A stretch of DNA of 64,000 bases from Eubacterium sp. (GCA_022511205.1 JAFLRY010000001.1:62001-126000), one strand, 5' to 3'; counted from the stretch's first letter, positions 1 through 9,162 are shown. The notes: a model not told the origin generated them from the letters alone. Translations and numbers: made by a program.

Positions 1-111
1 AAATCCGATATAGAAGGTGGCCTTGCCGTTATTGACCATTTCTCTGATTTCTTCTTCGTTGGTGACCTGAGCGATAAGTCCGCGGGCCACTAATTCTTCA
101 TAAATTCCCAT
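1..111 (-). CDS. tyrS: Tyrosyl-tRNA synthetase, N-terminal fragment (cut by window edge)
   Basis: Only the first 37 codons lie in the window. The peptide begins MGIYEELVARGLIAQ and continues with a run ending ATFYIGF, which matches the start of class Ic tyrosyl-tRNA synthetases just before the HIGH-like signature. The enzyme charges tRNA-Tyr in the cytoplasm. The ATG overlaps the recN stop codon by one base (TAATG), and an AGGAGG Shine-Dalgarno sits about 10 bases upstream inside recN, so it looks translationally coupled to recN. No T-box leader precedes it here, unlike many stand-alone tyrS genes. Confidence 0.85.
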   Translation of the reverse strand, partial: MGIYEELVARGLIAQVTNEEEIREMVNNGKATFYIGF

Positions 112-1787
112 TATTGTATATCCTCCTGTGATGAAAGCATCTCTTCGGCGCTCTTAAGAAGCGTATCGGTGATCTGAAGTCCGCCCATAATCCTCGCAAG
201 CTCCCTTTTGCGCCCCTCGAAATCAAGGGGAGATACCTTCGTATATGTTTTGTTATTATCAAAATCCTTAGAAATAAGGAAATGTTCATCTGCCGCAGAG
301 GCGATCTGCGCTGAATGGGTAACGGTTATTACCTGTGTTTCCTTTGAAACTGCTTTCAGCTTCAAGCCTATCTTTCTGCTGGCTCTGCCCGATACGCCTG
401 TATCGATCTCGTCAAATATCAGCGTACCTATCGTATCATTATGCACTATAACGTTTTTAATTGCAAGCATTATTCTTGAAAGTTCGCCGCCGGACGCTAT
501 TTTTGCAAGGGGTTTTGCGGGTTCGCCCGGGTTTGTTGAAATCAAAAACTCGATTTTATCAAAGCCGTTTGACGAGAGATTCCCGCGGTCAAACTTAACG
601 ATAAACTGAATTTTCGGCATATCGAGAAATTCAAGCTGCGCCTTTACGTCGCTCTCAAACTTTTTAGCGGTTTTCTTTCTGTATTCCGAAAGCTTTTCAG
701 CATTTTCAACTACACTGTCAAAAAGCTTATCGTACTGCGCCGTAAGCCTTTCAAGCTCTTCATCATTATTAAGGATAGAATTGCGCTTTTCCCTTGCTTT
801 TTCAAGGAACGCCAGCATGTCGGCTTCCGTTTCGCCGTATTTTCCGCTGAGCTTGTAAAGCAGATCAAGCCTATCCTCAACCTGCTCGCGCTCTCCCTCA
901 TCAAAATCAAGGGATAGGATCTCGGCATCAATAAGGTCTTTGACCTCTTCGATTATTTCGCCGATATCCGTAAGCTTGGAAGCGATCTGCTTAATGGTTT
1001 CGGAAGCGGCCTTCAGCGAATTCAGCTCCTTAACGGAGGAGGATATCAGTGTTTGCGCGCCGTTAAAATCATCGTCGCCGTTCAACGCCGCTAAAGCTCC
1101 CGAAAGAGCAGTCAGCATAGCTTCGCCGTTTTCGATCAGAAGCTTCTTTTTGCCCAGTTCTTCCCTTTCGCCTACCGTTATATTCGCCGCTTCAAGCTCC
1201 TTGATCTGATAGTTGAGAAGCTCCAGCGTTCGCTCCTTGTCCTCCTCATCGGCGGTAAGCGCCTTAAGCCTTCTGCGAACGGAAATCAGCTCGTGAAAGC
1301 TTTTCTTATAATCGGCAAGGATACCCTTATCATCGCCAAGCATATCGATGAAAAGATAGTGGCTGTCAGGATTCAAAAGCTGCTGGCTATCATGCTGACC
1401 GTGGATATTCACAAGAAGCTGACCGATCTCTTTGAGAATAGAGACGGTGGCACTCGCTCCGTTTATCTTGCAAACAGATTTCCCCGATTCGGAAATGCGC
1501 CTTGTGAGAAGCAGTGAGCCGTCCTCCTCGGCTTCAAAGCCGAGTTCCTTGAGCTTGTCCTTAACCACATATGATATATCATCAAAATAAGCGGAAACGA
1601 AGGCGTGATCCGCTCCGTGGCGAACAAGCTCGCGGGAGGTGCGCTCGCCCAAAATCGCGTTAATAGAATCAACAACGATGGATTTACCCGCGCCTGTTTC
1701 ACCCGTAAGTACATTAAGTCCCTTATTAAATTCGATCTGAGCCTTTTCAATAACGGCTATGTTTTCGATATTAAGAGTTCTTAACAT
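111..1787 (-). CDS. recN: DNA repair protein RecN
   Basis: RecN is an SMC-like ATPase that acts early in double-strand break repair. The 558-residue product has a Walker A motif GETGAGKS at residues 29-36, a long central coiled-coil region rich in Glu/Lys/Leu, the signature IASGGELSR, and a Walker B segment LIFDEIDTGVSG in the C-terminal half. Length is typical of the family. The start overlaps the end of argR by 17 bases and the stop overlaps the tyrS start, the conserved argR-recN linkage of Bacillota. Confidence 0.95.
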   Translation of the reverse strand: MLRTLNIENIAVIEKAQIEFNKGLNVLTGETGAGKSIVVDSINAILGERTSRELVRHGADHAFVSAYFDDISYVVKDKLKELGFEAEEDGSLLLTRRISESGKSVCKINGASATVSILKEIGQLLVNIHGQHDSQQLLNPDSHYLFIDMLGDDKGILADYKKSFHELISVRRRLKALTADEEDKERTLELLNYQIKELEAANITVGEREELGKKKLLIENGEAMLTALSGALAALNGDDDFNGAQTLISSSVKELNSLKAASETIKQIASKLTDIGEIIEEVKDLIDAEILSLDFDEGEREQVEDRLDLLYKLSGKYGETEADMLAFLEKAREKRNSILNNDEELERLTAQYDKLFDSVVENAEKLSEYRKKTAKKFESDVKAQLEFLDMPKIQFIVKFDRGNLSSNGFDKIEFLISTNPGEPAKPLAKIASGGELSRIMLAIKNVIVHNDTIGTLIFDEIDTGVSGRASRKIGLKLKAVSKETQVITVTHSAQIASAADEHFLISKDFDNNKTYTKVSPLDFEGRKRELARIMGGLQITDTLLKSAEEMLSSQEDIQ

Positions 1788-2235
1788 TTAATGAATTCTC
1801 CAAATTTATGGTAAAGTTTTTTGCGGAAATTTCCGATCTGCAAAGAACGAAAATCGTATCGTCCCCGGCGATAGTACCCAAAACGTCATTCCAATGCATA
1901 GAATCTATCGCTGCGCATGCCGCGCCGGCCATGCCGGGAAAGCATTTGATACACACAGTGTTCAACGCATAATCAACGCTCAATACGGAATCAACGAATA
2001 TCCCCGCGGCGCGGGCTGAAACGGAACCGTTATTGACTTTATTGCCTGAGGAATAGATATATCGTCCGCTGTCCGACAACTCCTTAACAAGTTTTAATTC
2101 CTTGATATCTCTTGAGATCGTTGCCTGAGTGACCTCAAAGCCGTTTTCTCTGAGGCGTTCCTGAAGCTCCTCCTGAGTCTCAACGTTGAAATTCTTTATG
2201 ATATCTAAAATCTTAGCCTGCCTTCTCTTTTTCAT
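1771..2235 (-). CDS. argR: Arginine repressor ArgR
   Basis: ArgR is the arginine-dependent regulator of arginine metabolism, normally a hexamer. The 154-residue protein has the N-terminal winged helix (roughly residues 1-70, including TQATISRDIKEL, the typical recognition helix) and a C-terminal oligomerisation/arginine-binding domain with a GTIAGDDTIFVLCR-like strand near the end. It overlaps recN. No good Shine-Dalgarno is visible at the ATG; instead the 3' arm of a long hairpin (2240-2314) lies only 4-5 bases from the start codon, so initiation may depend on RNA folding. Confidence 0.93.
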   Translation of the reverse strand: MKKRRQAKILDIIKNFNVETQEELQERLRENGFEVTQATISRDIKELKLVKELSDSGRYIYSSGNKVNNGSVSARAAGIFVDSVLSVDYALNTVCIKCFPGMAGAACAAIDSMHWNDVLGTIAGDDTIFVLCRSEISAKNFTINLENSLNVKNS

Positions 2236-2239
2236 CTGT

Positions 2240-2314
2240 AATTCACATAGCCTTTCCGGCTACAATAATAAAACACCAATACCCTTGCGTAGCCGTACAA
2301 GGCGTATGTGAATT
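2240..2314 (-). repeat. Long imperfect hairpin directly upstream of argR
   Basis: Read on the minus strand, the 5' arm (AATTCACAT, then GCCTT, then CGGCTAC) pairs with the 3' arm (GTAGCCG, then AAGGC, then ATGTGAATT), separated by a loop of about 25 bases. The stem is about 20 pairs with small bulges and ends almost at the argR start codon. It could be a regulatory leader, an RNA-processing site in the nadK-argR transcript, or a small mobile inverted-repeat element. It does not match the usual ArgR operator. Confidence 0.6.
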
Positions 2315-2321
2315 CAGCCAT

Positions 2322-2386
2322 CTCAAAATTATGCCACAGTCAAATTTTGAGGGCAATATAATGAATTTTGCGTGATTTATCACGCT
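2322..2386 (-). repeat. Two small inverted repeats after nadK
   Basis: CTCAAAATT (2322-2330) is followed about 12 bases later by AATTTTGAG, and GCGTGA/TCACGC (2371-2386) forms a second short hairpin over the nadK stop region. Neither is followed by a clear T-tract on the minus strand, so they are not confident terminators. I could not place a convincing sigma-A promoter for argR in this gap. Confidence 0.35.
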
Positions 2387-3242
2387 AAATTCTTCTTTCT
2401 ATGAGTTTCTTTTTTAAAATTTCGTAGAAATTATCAGGCTTCAGCCTGATAAGCCTTGCTTTATACGGGGAAATGGATACCGCCACTCTTCCGCTTCCCG
2501 TTATATTTACAGGAGGTTCGCCGTCACAGGTCAGGATAGCGTTATTGTTAACATCGCTGGAAACCTTGACCTCAAGGCGGCACTCACTGTTTACTACCGT
2601 GCTTCTGTCCATTAACGAGTGCGGGCAGATCGAGGTGATCACAAAGCAGTTAAGATCCGGGCTTAAGATCGGACCGCCCGCGGCAAGGCTGTAGGCAGTC
2701 GATCCTGTGGGCGTTGAAACGATAACGCCGTCCGATCGAACGCTCATAACCTCTCTGCCGTCGCCCGTGATGTTAACGTCTATAAGCCTCGCGAAATCGC
2801 CTCTTGAAAAAACCGCGTCGTTGAGGCAATGAAACGTGGAAATAACACTTTCGTTTTCAATGATCTCGGCCTTTAGCATTATTCTTTCGTCAGCCCTATA
2901 ATCGCCCTCTGCGATTTTTTTCAGAAGATGAAGCTCGTTTTTTTCAATACCGCTCAAAAAGCCCAGCCTCCCGGCGTTGATGCCGAGAGTCGGTTTGGAG
3001 TGAATGGCGGCGTTCTTTGCAACCTTCATCGTAGAGCCGTCTCCGCCGATGACTATCGCAACGTCACAGGCCTTCATCAAATCGCTTTCAGGAAGAAAAT
3101 CGCTGTGAACGTCTCCGATAACGGCTTTTGATTCATCGGAAAAATAAACCCTGCAGTCGCTTTGATTTAATACGGCAAGCGCCTGCCTTGCTATGCTTTC
3201 TATCTCGCCAATATTCAGATTTGCGAAAACTGAAATGATCAT
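2385..3242 (-). CDS. nadK: NAD kinase
   Basis: NadK phosphorylates NAD to NADP and supplies the NADP pool. The 285-residue protein has the family GGDG motif as IGGDGSTMKVA near residue 66, the following GRLGFL segment, and the conserved substrate-binding stretch with TPTGSTAYSLAAGGP around residues 180-195. Its start overlaps the tlyA stop by four bases (ATGA), so translation is likely coupled. The tlyA-nadK-argR-recN order is standard in clostridia. Confidence 0.95.
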   Translation of the reverse strand: MIISVFANLNIGEIESIARQALAVLNQSDCRVYFSDESKAVIGDVHSDFLPESDLMKACDVAIVIGGDGSTMKVAKNAAIHSKPTLGINAGRLGFLSGIEKNELHLLKKIAEGDYRADERIMLKAEIIENESVISTFHCLNDAVFSRGDFARLIDVNITGDGREVMSVRSDGVIVSTPTGSTAYSLAAGGPILSPDLNCFVITSICPHSLMDRSTVVNSECRLEVKVSSDVNNNAILTCDGEPPVNITGSGRVAVSISPYKARLIRLKPDNFYEILKKKLIERRI

Positions 3243-4045
3243 AAAAGCTCCTCGTGGGATCGGTTAACAAGTTTATCGGGGTCAACGCATTCGTCTTTGA
3301 TCGGCTCAAGAGATTTTTCCAAATAAATGAGGTATTCGATATTTCCCTCAGGCCCTTTGATCGGTGAAAACTGCAAGCCCTTAACGGAAAAGCCGTTTTC
3401 AAGCGCCATTTCAATAACGTTCTTTACGACCTCTAAATGTACCTCTTTATCTCTGACAACGCCCTTTTTGCCGACCTTTTCCTTGCCGGCCTCGAACTGG
3501 GGCTTAATAAGGCAGACTGCCTGTCCGTTTTCGATAAGCAAGGAATTGAGATTCGGCAGGATATGCTTTAAAGAAATAAAGGATACATCTACGGAAGCGA
3601 AATCTATCTTATCCTTGACCTGTTCGTCAGTCACATAGCGGAAATTCGTCTTTTCAAGGTTGACTACGCGTTCGTCACAACGCAATTTCCACGCAAGCTG
3701 ACCGTAGCCCACGTCTATGGAATAGACCTTAACGGCGCCGTTCATCAGCATACAGTCTGTAAAGCCACCGGTGGAAGCGCCAACGTCCATACAAATTTTT
3801 CCGTTCAGATCAATCGGAAATTCCTGCATTGCCTTTTCAAGCTTCAGTCCGCCGCGGCTGACGTATTTCAGCGTGCCGCCGCGAACCTCGAGAACGTCGT
3901 CCTCCTTGATATCCGTTCCCGCTTTATCCACCTTTTGATTGTTAACGTATACTTGACCCGCCATTATTATCGCCTTGGCTTTTTCGCGGCTCGGGGCGTA
4001 TCCCCTTTCAAAAACGGCAACGTCAAGTCTTATTTTTTTAGACAT
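3239..4045 (-). CDS. tlyA: TlyA-family rRNA 2'-O-methyltransferase
   Basis: The 268-residue protein has an N-terminal S4 RNA-binding domain (residues about 1-60) followed by a Rossmann methyltransferase domain of the FtsJ/TlyA class, with the SAM-binding motif DVGASTGGFTDC near residue 87. TlyA-type enzymes methylate the ribose of cytidines in 16S and 23S rRNA. It overlaps dxs by 8 bases and nadK by 4. Some TlyA-family members have been called haemolysins; nothing in the sequence supports that role. Confidence 0.92.
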   Translation of the reverse strand: MSKKIRLDVAVFERGYAPSREKAKAIIMAGQVYVNNQKVDKAGTDIKEDDVLEVRGGTLKYVSRGGLKLEKAMQEFPIDLNGKICMDVGASTGGFTDCMLMNGAVKVYSIDVGYGQLAWKLRCDERVVNLEKTNFRYVTDEQVKDKIDFASVDVSFISLKHILPNLNSLLIENGQAVCLIKPQFEAGKEKVGKKGVVRDKEVHLEVVKNVIEMALENGFSVKGLQFSPIKGPEGNIEYLIYLEKSLEPIKDECVDPDKLVNRSHEELL

Positions 4046-5876
4046 TCGAAACCTCGTTTATAATTGAATTTCTGTCCATCTTATATGTTTTAAGCTGGCT
4101 CTCAACCGAAGCCTGCTTAACGAATTCGTTGTTAACGGCAATATGTTTATAATTCAAATGAATTCCTTTTTCCTCAAGCATTTCAGCGAGGACTTCCCCT
4201 ACGCTTCCCGTCTTAATGCTTTCCTCGTAGAAAAAGACATTTTCAGCGCCTGAAATTGCTTCTAAAACGCTTTTATCGATCGGTTTGATGCGGTTGAGCT
4301 TAATAAGGAAAGAATCTTCAAGCTGAGCATACGCGGCGTAGCACTCGGCAAACTCCCTGCCGTAAGTGATTATGCAATTCTTTGAATTCAAGTCTCCGAA
4401 AACGGTGAACGCAGATTTATCGTAATGATAATCCTCAGGCATTTGCGCTTCTTTTCCGCGGGGATAGCGAACGGCTACCGCGCCGTTATCATGATAAACC
4501 GCCTGACCGAACATAAGCGAAAGCTCCTCATAGCAGGAGGGTGAGTAAACGGTAAGATTTGGTACGGTGTTTAAGTATGAAACATCAAAAAGGCCCTGGT
4601 GGGATTCGCCGTCCTCACCAACGAAGCCCGCGCGGTCTATGCCGAATATCACCTTTAAATTTTGCATTGCCACGTCGTGGATAAGCTGATCGTAGGAGCG
4701 CTGTAAAAAGGTTGAGTAAACCGCGAAAACGGGAACTAAACCGTTTCTGGCAAGTCCGCTTGAAAACGTAACCGCGTGCTGCTCGGCTATGCCAACGTCA
4801 AAAAACCTTTTGGGATACAGCTTCGCAAACTTGCTTAAGCCTGTTCCCTCTGCCATAGCGGCGGTAACGCAGCAGATGCGAGAATCCTTTTCGGCAAGAG
4901 AACACATAGTATCTCCGAATACGGAAGAAAAGCTATCACTTCCCGAAACGGCTTCACCCGTAGCAACGTTGAATTTACCGATTCCGTGGAACTGCGTTGG
5001 GTCTTTTTCAGCAGGCTCATAGCCCTTGCCCTTTACCGTGTTAACGTGGATAAGTACCGAATGGGTATGCGCCTTGGCGGCGTTTAAAGCGGAAATAAGA
5101 CTATCAAGATTATGGCCGTCTATAGGGCCGTAATAGCGAAAGCCGAGATCTTCAAAAAAAGTTGCGCTTTTATAAACCTTTCTTCTGATCCTGCCGTTTA
5201 CAGCGGTAATGAATCTGTTAACGTATTTCCCGATTTTCGGTACTCTCGCAAAAACACGCTGCACCCTTGATTTAAAGGTAAAATAGCGTTTCGAGGTTCT
5301 AATCGTAGTCAAATGCTTTGACATTGAGCCAACGTTCTGACTTATGGACATATTATTATCGTTAACTATAACGATGAGATTGCTGCTGTCGTTGGAAGCG
5401 CTGTTGAAGGCTTCATAAGCAAGCCCGCCGGTGAGGGCGCCGTCTCCTATCACGGCGATGACCTTTCCCTTTTCACCCTTCAGCTTTTTCGCCTTGGCAA
5501 GACCGAGCGCCTGAGAAACCGCAACGCTTGAATGTCCGCTTGAGAAAATATCGTGTTCGCTCTCAACAGGTCTTGTAAAACCGCTGATCCCGCCCTCTTT
5601 TCTGAGGGTGGAGAACTTATCTTTTCTGCCTGTAAGGATTTTATGGGTATAGCACTGATGACCGACGTCAAACACGATCTGATCGGTAGGACTGCTGAAT
5701 ACTTTATGAAGCGCCACGGTAAGCTCAACTACTCCGAGATTGGAGGCAAGGTGACCGCCGTTTTCGGAAACAGTTTCTATGAGCAGCTGCCTTATATCGG
5801 AGCAAAGCTCCTCCAGCTCTGCGTTATCAAGTTTTTTTATATCCTTTGGTGACTGCACTTTTTCAAGAACAGACAT
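4038..5876 (-). CDS. dxs: 1-deoxy-D-xylulose-5-phosphate synthase
   Basis: Dxs condenses pyruvate and glyceraldehyde 3-phosphate, using thiamine diphosphate, in the first step of the MEP isoprenoid pathway. The 612-residue product carries the N-terminal HLASNLG motif, the ThDP-binding GDGALTGG segment near residue 150, and EDGESHQG in the transketolase-like second domain. It lies 87 bases downstream of ispA, so substrate supply and prenyl elongation are co-located. The Shine-Dalgarno is weak; the start was chosen from conserved N-terminal length. Confidence 0.95.
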   Translation of the reverse strand: MSVLEKVQSPKDIKKLDNAELEELCSDIRQLLIETVSENGGHLASNLGVVELTVALHKVFSSPTDQIVFDVGHQCYTHKILTGRKDKFSTLRKEGGISGFTRPVESEHDIFSSGHSSVAVSQALGLAKAKKLKGEKGKVIAVIGDGALTGGLAYEAFNSASNDSSNLIVIVNDNNMSISQNVGSMSKHLTTIRTSKRYFTFKSRVQRVFARVPKIGKYVNRFITAVNGRIRRKVYKSATFFEDLGFRYYGPIDGHNLDSLISALNAAKAHTHSVLIHVNTVKGKGYEPAEKDPTQFHGIGKFNVATGEAVSGSDSFSSVFGDTMCSLAEKDSRICCVTAAMAEGTGLSKFAKLYPKRFFDVGIAEQHAVTFSSGLARNGLVPVFAVYSTFLQRSYDQLIHDVAMQNLKVIFGIDRAGFVGEDGESHQGLFDVSYLNTVPNLTVYSPSCYEELSLMFGQAVYHDNGAVAVRYPRGKEAQMPEDYHYDKSAFTVFGDLNSKNCIITYGREFAECYAAYAQLEDSFLIKLNRIKPIDKSVLEAISGAENVFFYEESIKTGSVGEVLAEMLEEKGIHLNYKHIAVNNEFVKQASVESQLKTYKMDRNSIINEVSNV

Positions 5877-5963
5877 TGAATCAACTCATTTCATCAGTAG
5901 AAAGAAAATTTATTCTTGGAAGATATGATATCACACAATGTATAAAAATTCAATACTTGTATA

Positions 5964-6848
5964 TTATTTGATCCTGTTTGTCAATTTTTCAGCTAAAAGC
6001 CTGAGAAAATCGGCGTTTTCAAAGGCGTCAAGGGCTGAAATTGCTTCGGCGGTAAGCGCTTCAACGTCCTTTTGTGACTGCTCTAAGCCCATTAAGCTAA
6101 CGTAAGTGGTTTTATCATTTTCAGCGTCTGAGCCCACGGGCTTTCCGAGAACTTCGCTATCCCCAACCACGTCAAGGATATCATCCTTGATCTGAAAGGC
6201 GATCCCAAGCTTTTCGGCGTATTTCTTGGCAGCTTTCATTTGGGCTTCGCTTGCGTTTCCCGCCAAGCACCCAAGCTGACAGGCGGCGGAAATAAGCGCG
6301 CCTGTTTTCAGAGCATGAACGTGAAGAAGCTGTGAAAGCGTGGGATTTTCGCTTTCATATTTAAGATCGATCACCTGTCCGCCGATCATTCCGCCCACTC
6401 CCGCACATTTTGCGAGGATCGCCACGGCAAGCGCTTTTTTGCCTGCGTGAAGATCGGCACAAGTGATTATCTCAAAGGCATGAGTTAAAAGAGCGTCACC
6501 GGCAAGGAGCGCGGTCGCCTCGCCGAACTGCTTATGGCAGCTGGGCTTGCCGCGCCTGTAATCATCATTATCCATACAAGGAAGATCATCGTGGATCAAA
6601 CTGTAGGTGTGAACGTATTCAAGAGCGCATGCAAAGGTGAGCGCGGTTTCAGCGGAAGCGCCGCAGCATTTCGCGAATTCAAGGCAGAATATGGGTCTCA
6701 GCCTCTTTCCGCCGTTTTTCAGACTGTAGCTCATAGCTTCAACAACGCTGTCCTGACCGTATTTACAATCGGGAAGATGATCGGAAAGCGCCTTTTCTAT
6801 CAGCTGAATGTCACTATCCATTATATTCTTAAATTCCAAATCTGTCAT
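5964..6848 (-). CDS. ispA: Farnesyl/geranyl diphosphate synthase
   Basis: A 294-residue trans-prenyltransferase that elongates IPP/DMAPP to C15 (or C10) diphosphates. The first Asp-rich motif DDLPCMDNDD is near residue 91, the shared HKQFGEATALLAGDAL region follows, and the second Asp-rich motif KDDILD is near residue 222. It starts 4 bases after xseB. Chain length cannot be read reliably from sequence alone; farnesyl diphosphate is the usual product for this genomic context. Confidence 0.92.
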   Translation of the reverse strand: MTDLEFKNIMDSDIQLIEKALSDHLPDCKYGQDSVVEAMSYSLKNGGKRLRPIFCLEFAKCCGASAETALTFACALEYVHTYSLIHDDLPCMDNDDYRRGKPSCHKQFGEATALLAGDALLTHAFEIITCADLHAGKKALAVAILAKCAGVGGMIGGQVIDLKYESENPTLSQLLHVHALKTGALISAACQLGCLAGNASEAQMKAAKKYAEKLGIAFQIKDDILDVVGDSEVLGKPVGSDAENDKTTYVSLMGLEQSQKDVEALTAEAISALDAFENADFLRLLAEKLTNRIK

Positions 6849-6852
6849 AGCT

Positions 6853-7041
6853 TTAGTCCTTATTGATCTCCGTGATTTTCTGCTTTGCGTTTACAAGCTT
6901 TTCATTACAAAACGCCGCAAGCTTCGTACCCTCCTCAAAAAGCTTCATGCTTTCGTCAAGGGGAGCTTCGTTCTTTTCAAGCAGATCAACGATTTCTTCA
7001 AGCCTTTTCACGGCTTTTTCATAAGTTAATTCATCAGCCAT
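6853..7041 (-). CDS. xseB: Exodeoxyribonuclease VII small subunit
   Basis: A 62-residue all-alpha protein beginning MADELTYEKAVKRLEEIV, with the family pattern of a Glu-rich helix, a LDESMKLFEEG turn and a second Lys-rich helix. Several XseB copies bind each XseA to form the single-strand exonuclease VII. Its start overlaps the xseA stop by 8 bases, as is usual for this pair. Confidence 0.93.
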   Translation of the reverse strand: MADELTYEKAVKRLEEIVDLLEKNEAPLDESMKLFEEGTKLAAFCNEKLVNAKQKITEINKD

Positions 7042-8236
7042 TCGTTATTACCTCTCTTATCGTACACTCTGCCCTGCCGTCCTGCAAAACGAGCGTTATA
7101 TCGTCGTTTTCTTTGATTTGTGAAACGGTTTTTATGATCTCGCCGCTCTTTTGAGCAACCGAATAACCCCTCGCAAGCACCGCCAGCGGACTGAGCGCGT
7201 TGAGCTTTTCCGCTAAAACGCCGAAGCTGTGTGCTCTGCTTTCATAGGATCGAAGCGTTGAATCAACGAGCCTTTGGGTGAGCACTAAAATCGTATCGCC
7301 GTAGCCGTCAATCACGGCTTCATAGTTTTCAAGCACGGGAGCTGACGCAAGATCGTAAACGCGCTGAAGCTGATCGTCCACGATATAGTTTATCTGAGCG
7401 TTCAGGCGATCCTTTATTACCGCAATATCAGCCAGCATTTCCCTTATATCGGGGCAGATAAGCTCCGCCGCCGCGCTTGGCGTGGGCGCTCTTAAATCGG
7501 CAACGAAATCGCAAATGGTGGTATCCGTTTCGTGACCGACTGCGGAAACAATCGGCGTTTTACACTGTGCAACGGCTCTTGCCACGGCTTCATCGTTAAA
7601 AGCCCATAAATCTTCCGCAGAGCCGCCTCCCCTGCCCAAAATGATAACGTCTATATCGCCCATGGAATCAAGGATTCTCAGCGACCTCACGATATCGGCA
7701 GGCGCGTATTCGCCCTGTACGATCGTAGGCACGATAACGACCTCGGCAAGCGGATACCGCCTTGCGGTGATATTTTTGATATCCTCCACCGCCGCGCCGG
7801 TGTTTGAAGTGGCAACGCCGATCTTTTTCGGATATTTCGGGATCGGCTTTTTCAGACTGCTGTCAAAAAGTCCCTCCCGCTCCAGCTTTTCCTTAAGCTG
7901 ATTATAAGCAAGGTAGAGCGCGCCTAAACCCTCGGGCTGCATATCCTCAATATAAAGCTGATATTCACCGCTTTTTTCATACACGGATACTCTGCCGAGG
8001 CAAATGACCTTCATACCGTTTTGCGGCTGAAATTTGAGCCTTTCGGCATAAGAAGCGAACATAACAGCCTTAAGCTGGCTCTTTTCGTCCTTCAGCGTTA
8101 AATACATATGCCCTGTGCGGTAATAATAGGTGAAATTTGAGATTTCGCCGCTGATATAAAGCTTCTTAAGCGGAGCGCTTCCGTCGATCAGCGCCTTGAT
8201 ATAGGTATTTAATTGTGATACCGATAAAATGTTCAT
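7034..8236 (-). CDS. xseA: Exodeoxyribonuclease VII large subunit
   Basis: The 400-residue catalytic subunit of exonuclease VII, which degrades single-stranded DNA from both ends. It has the N-terminal OB fold (residues about 1-100, with GEISNFTYYYRTGHMYLTL), the central catalytic region with GRGGGSAEDLWAFNDE and VGHETDTTICDFVAD, and a C-terminal coiled coil. It overlaps the TsaD-like gene by 4 bases upstream and xseB by 8 downstream. Confidence 0.95.
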   Translation of the reverse strand: MNILSVSQLNTYIKALIDGSAPLKKLYISGEISNFTYYYRTGHMYLTLKDEKSQLKAVMFASYAERLKFQPQNGMKVICLGRVSVYEKSGEYQLYIEDMQPEGLGALYLAYNQLKEKLEREGLFDSSLKKPIPKYPKKIGVATSNTGAAVEDIKNITARRYPLAEVVIVPTIVQGEYAPADIVRSLRILDSMGDIDVIILGRGGGSAEDLWAFNDEAVARAVAQCKTPIVSAVGHETDTTICDFVADLRAPTPSAAAELICPDIREMLADIAVIKDRLNAQINYIVDDQLQRVYDLASAPVLENYEAVIDGYGDTILVLTQRLVDSTLRSYESRAHSFGVLAEKLNALSPLAVLARGYSVAQKSGEIIKTVSQIKENDDITLVLQDGRAECTIREVITNG

Positions 8237-9162
8237 AAGGATTTCAGGTATGCGTAGATCGCTATGCCCGCCGCGTTATCACTGCTGAATTCGGGAGAAG
8301 CGAAGTACGCTGAGTATTTCTTACTGAGTTTTTCGTTAATTAGTGAATTAGACATAACGCCGCCCGCGAAAACAAGCGGAAGATCGCCGTATTTTTCGAG
8401 AATTCGGGCAGTCATTTCATCAAGCGTGGAGCAAATATGGGAAATAACGAATTTCGCCACGTCATTATACGCCTCGCCGTTTTCCAGCATTTTCTTTACC
8501 TTGTTTTCAACGCCCGATAAAGAGCAGTTTAAGCCCTGCATTGACGGCTTAATTTTATATTCCCTGTCGCTTTCCCTTGCCATTTTGTCCAGCTCTGCGC
8601 CGCAGGGAAATTTCAAGCCCATTAAAACGCCCGCTCTGTCAACAGCCTGTCCCGCCTTAAGATCGGCGCTTTCGGCAATCACCTCGGCTTTTATCACCTC
8701 GTCAACCTCAGGCGTAACGAGCAAGGCTTCAGTCGTTCCGCCCGATACGTGAAAAGCGATAAAGGGCTTTTTGATAAAATCAAGACGATTTATTGAATAA
8801 AGCGCCGCCAGAATATGACCCACTTGGTGCGAGGTTTTATAAAGCGGAACGCCGCAAAGACCGGAAGCGCAGACCGCCGCGTTCTCCCCCACCAAAAAGC
8901 AAGGCATATAGCTGCCCTCGATATTTCTCGGGCGGGTGCTGACGGCAACGGCATTTATATTCCCTTTAAAATCTATCTCCTCAGACAGCGAATCGGCAAG
9001 CTTCGGCAAGTTGACAATGTGCTGAAATACCGCTTCACTCTGGCGAAGTCCCCGCTCTCCCTGCTTTACCTCAAGAAGCTTCTTTCTCTGGATGATCCTG
9101 CCCTCGCTGAAAACGGCAATAGAGGTGGTATAGTTGCTCGTATCAAAACCAACGTACATCAT
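8233..9162 (-). CDS. TsaD/Kae1-like paralog (peptidase M22-like family)
   Basis: A 309-residue ASKHA-fold protein related to TsaD, the catalytic subunit for tRNA t6A synthesis. It keeps the HxxxH metal-binding pair (HQVGH near residue 111), a glycine-rich FAGGVMSN and SDNAAGIA near the C-terminus. The canonical SGGHTQ segment is altered to SGGTTEA, and the region normally reading GEAFDKVAK is GQAVDRAG. It sits between nusB and xseA with 4-base overlaps on both sides. I infer a conserved clostridial paralog rather than the true TsaD, which is probably elsewhere since tsaB and tsaE are at 47-48 kb. Function is unknown. Confidence 0.8.
   Translation of the reverse strand: MMYVGFDTSNYTTSIAVFSEGRIIQRKKLLEVKQGERGLRQSEAVFQHIVNLPKLADSLSEEIDFKGNINAVAVSTRPRNIEGSYMPCFLVGENAAVCASGLCGVPLYKTSHQVGHILAALYSINRLDFIKKPFIAFHVSGGTTEALLVTPEVDEVIKAEVIAESADLKAGQAVDRAGVLMGLKFPCGAELDKMARESDREYKIKPSMQGLNCSLSGVENKVKKMLENGEAYNDVAKFVISHICSTLDEMTARILEKYGDLPLVFAGGVMSNSLINEKLSKKYSAYFASPEFSSDNAAGIAIYAYLKSL

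Noticed and set aside
8233-9162. Calling this gene tsaD
   Set aside because: The key SGGHTQ-type loop is altered, and clostridia commonly carry this gene in addition to true tsaD.
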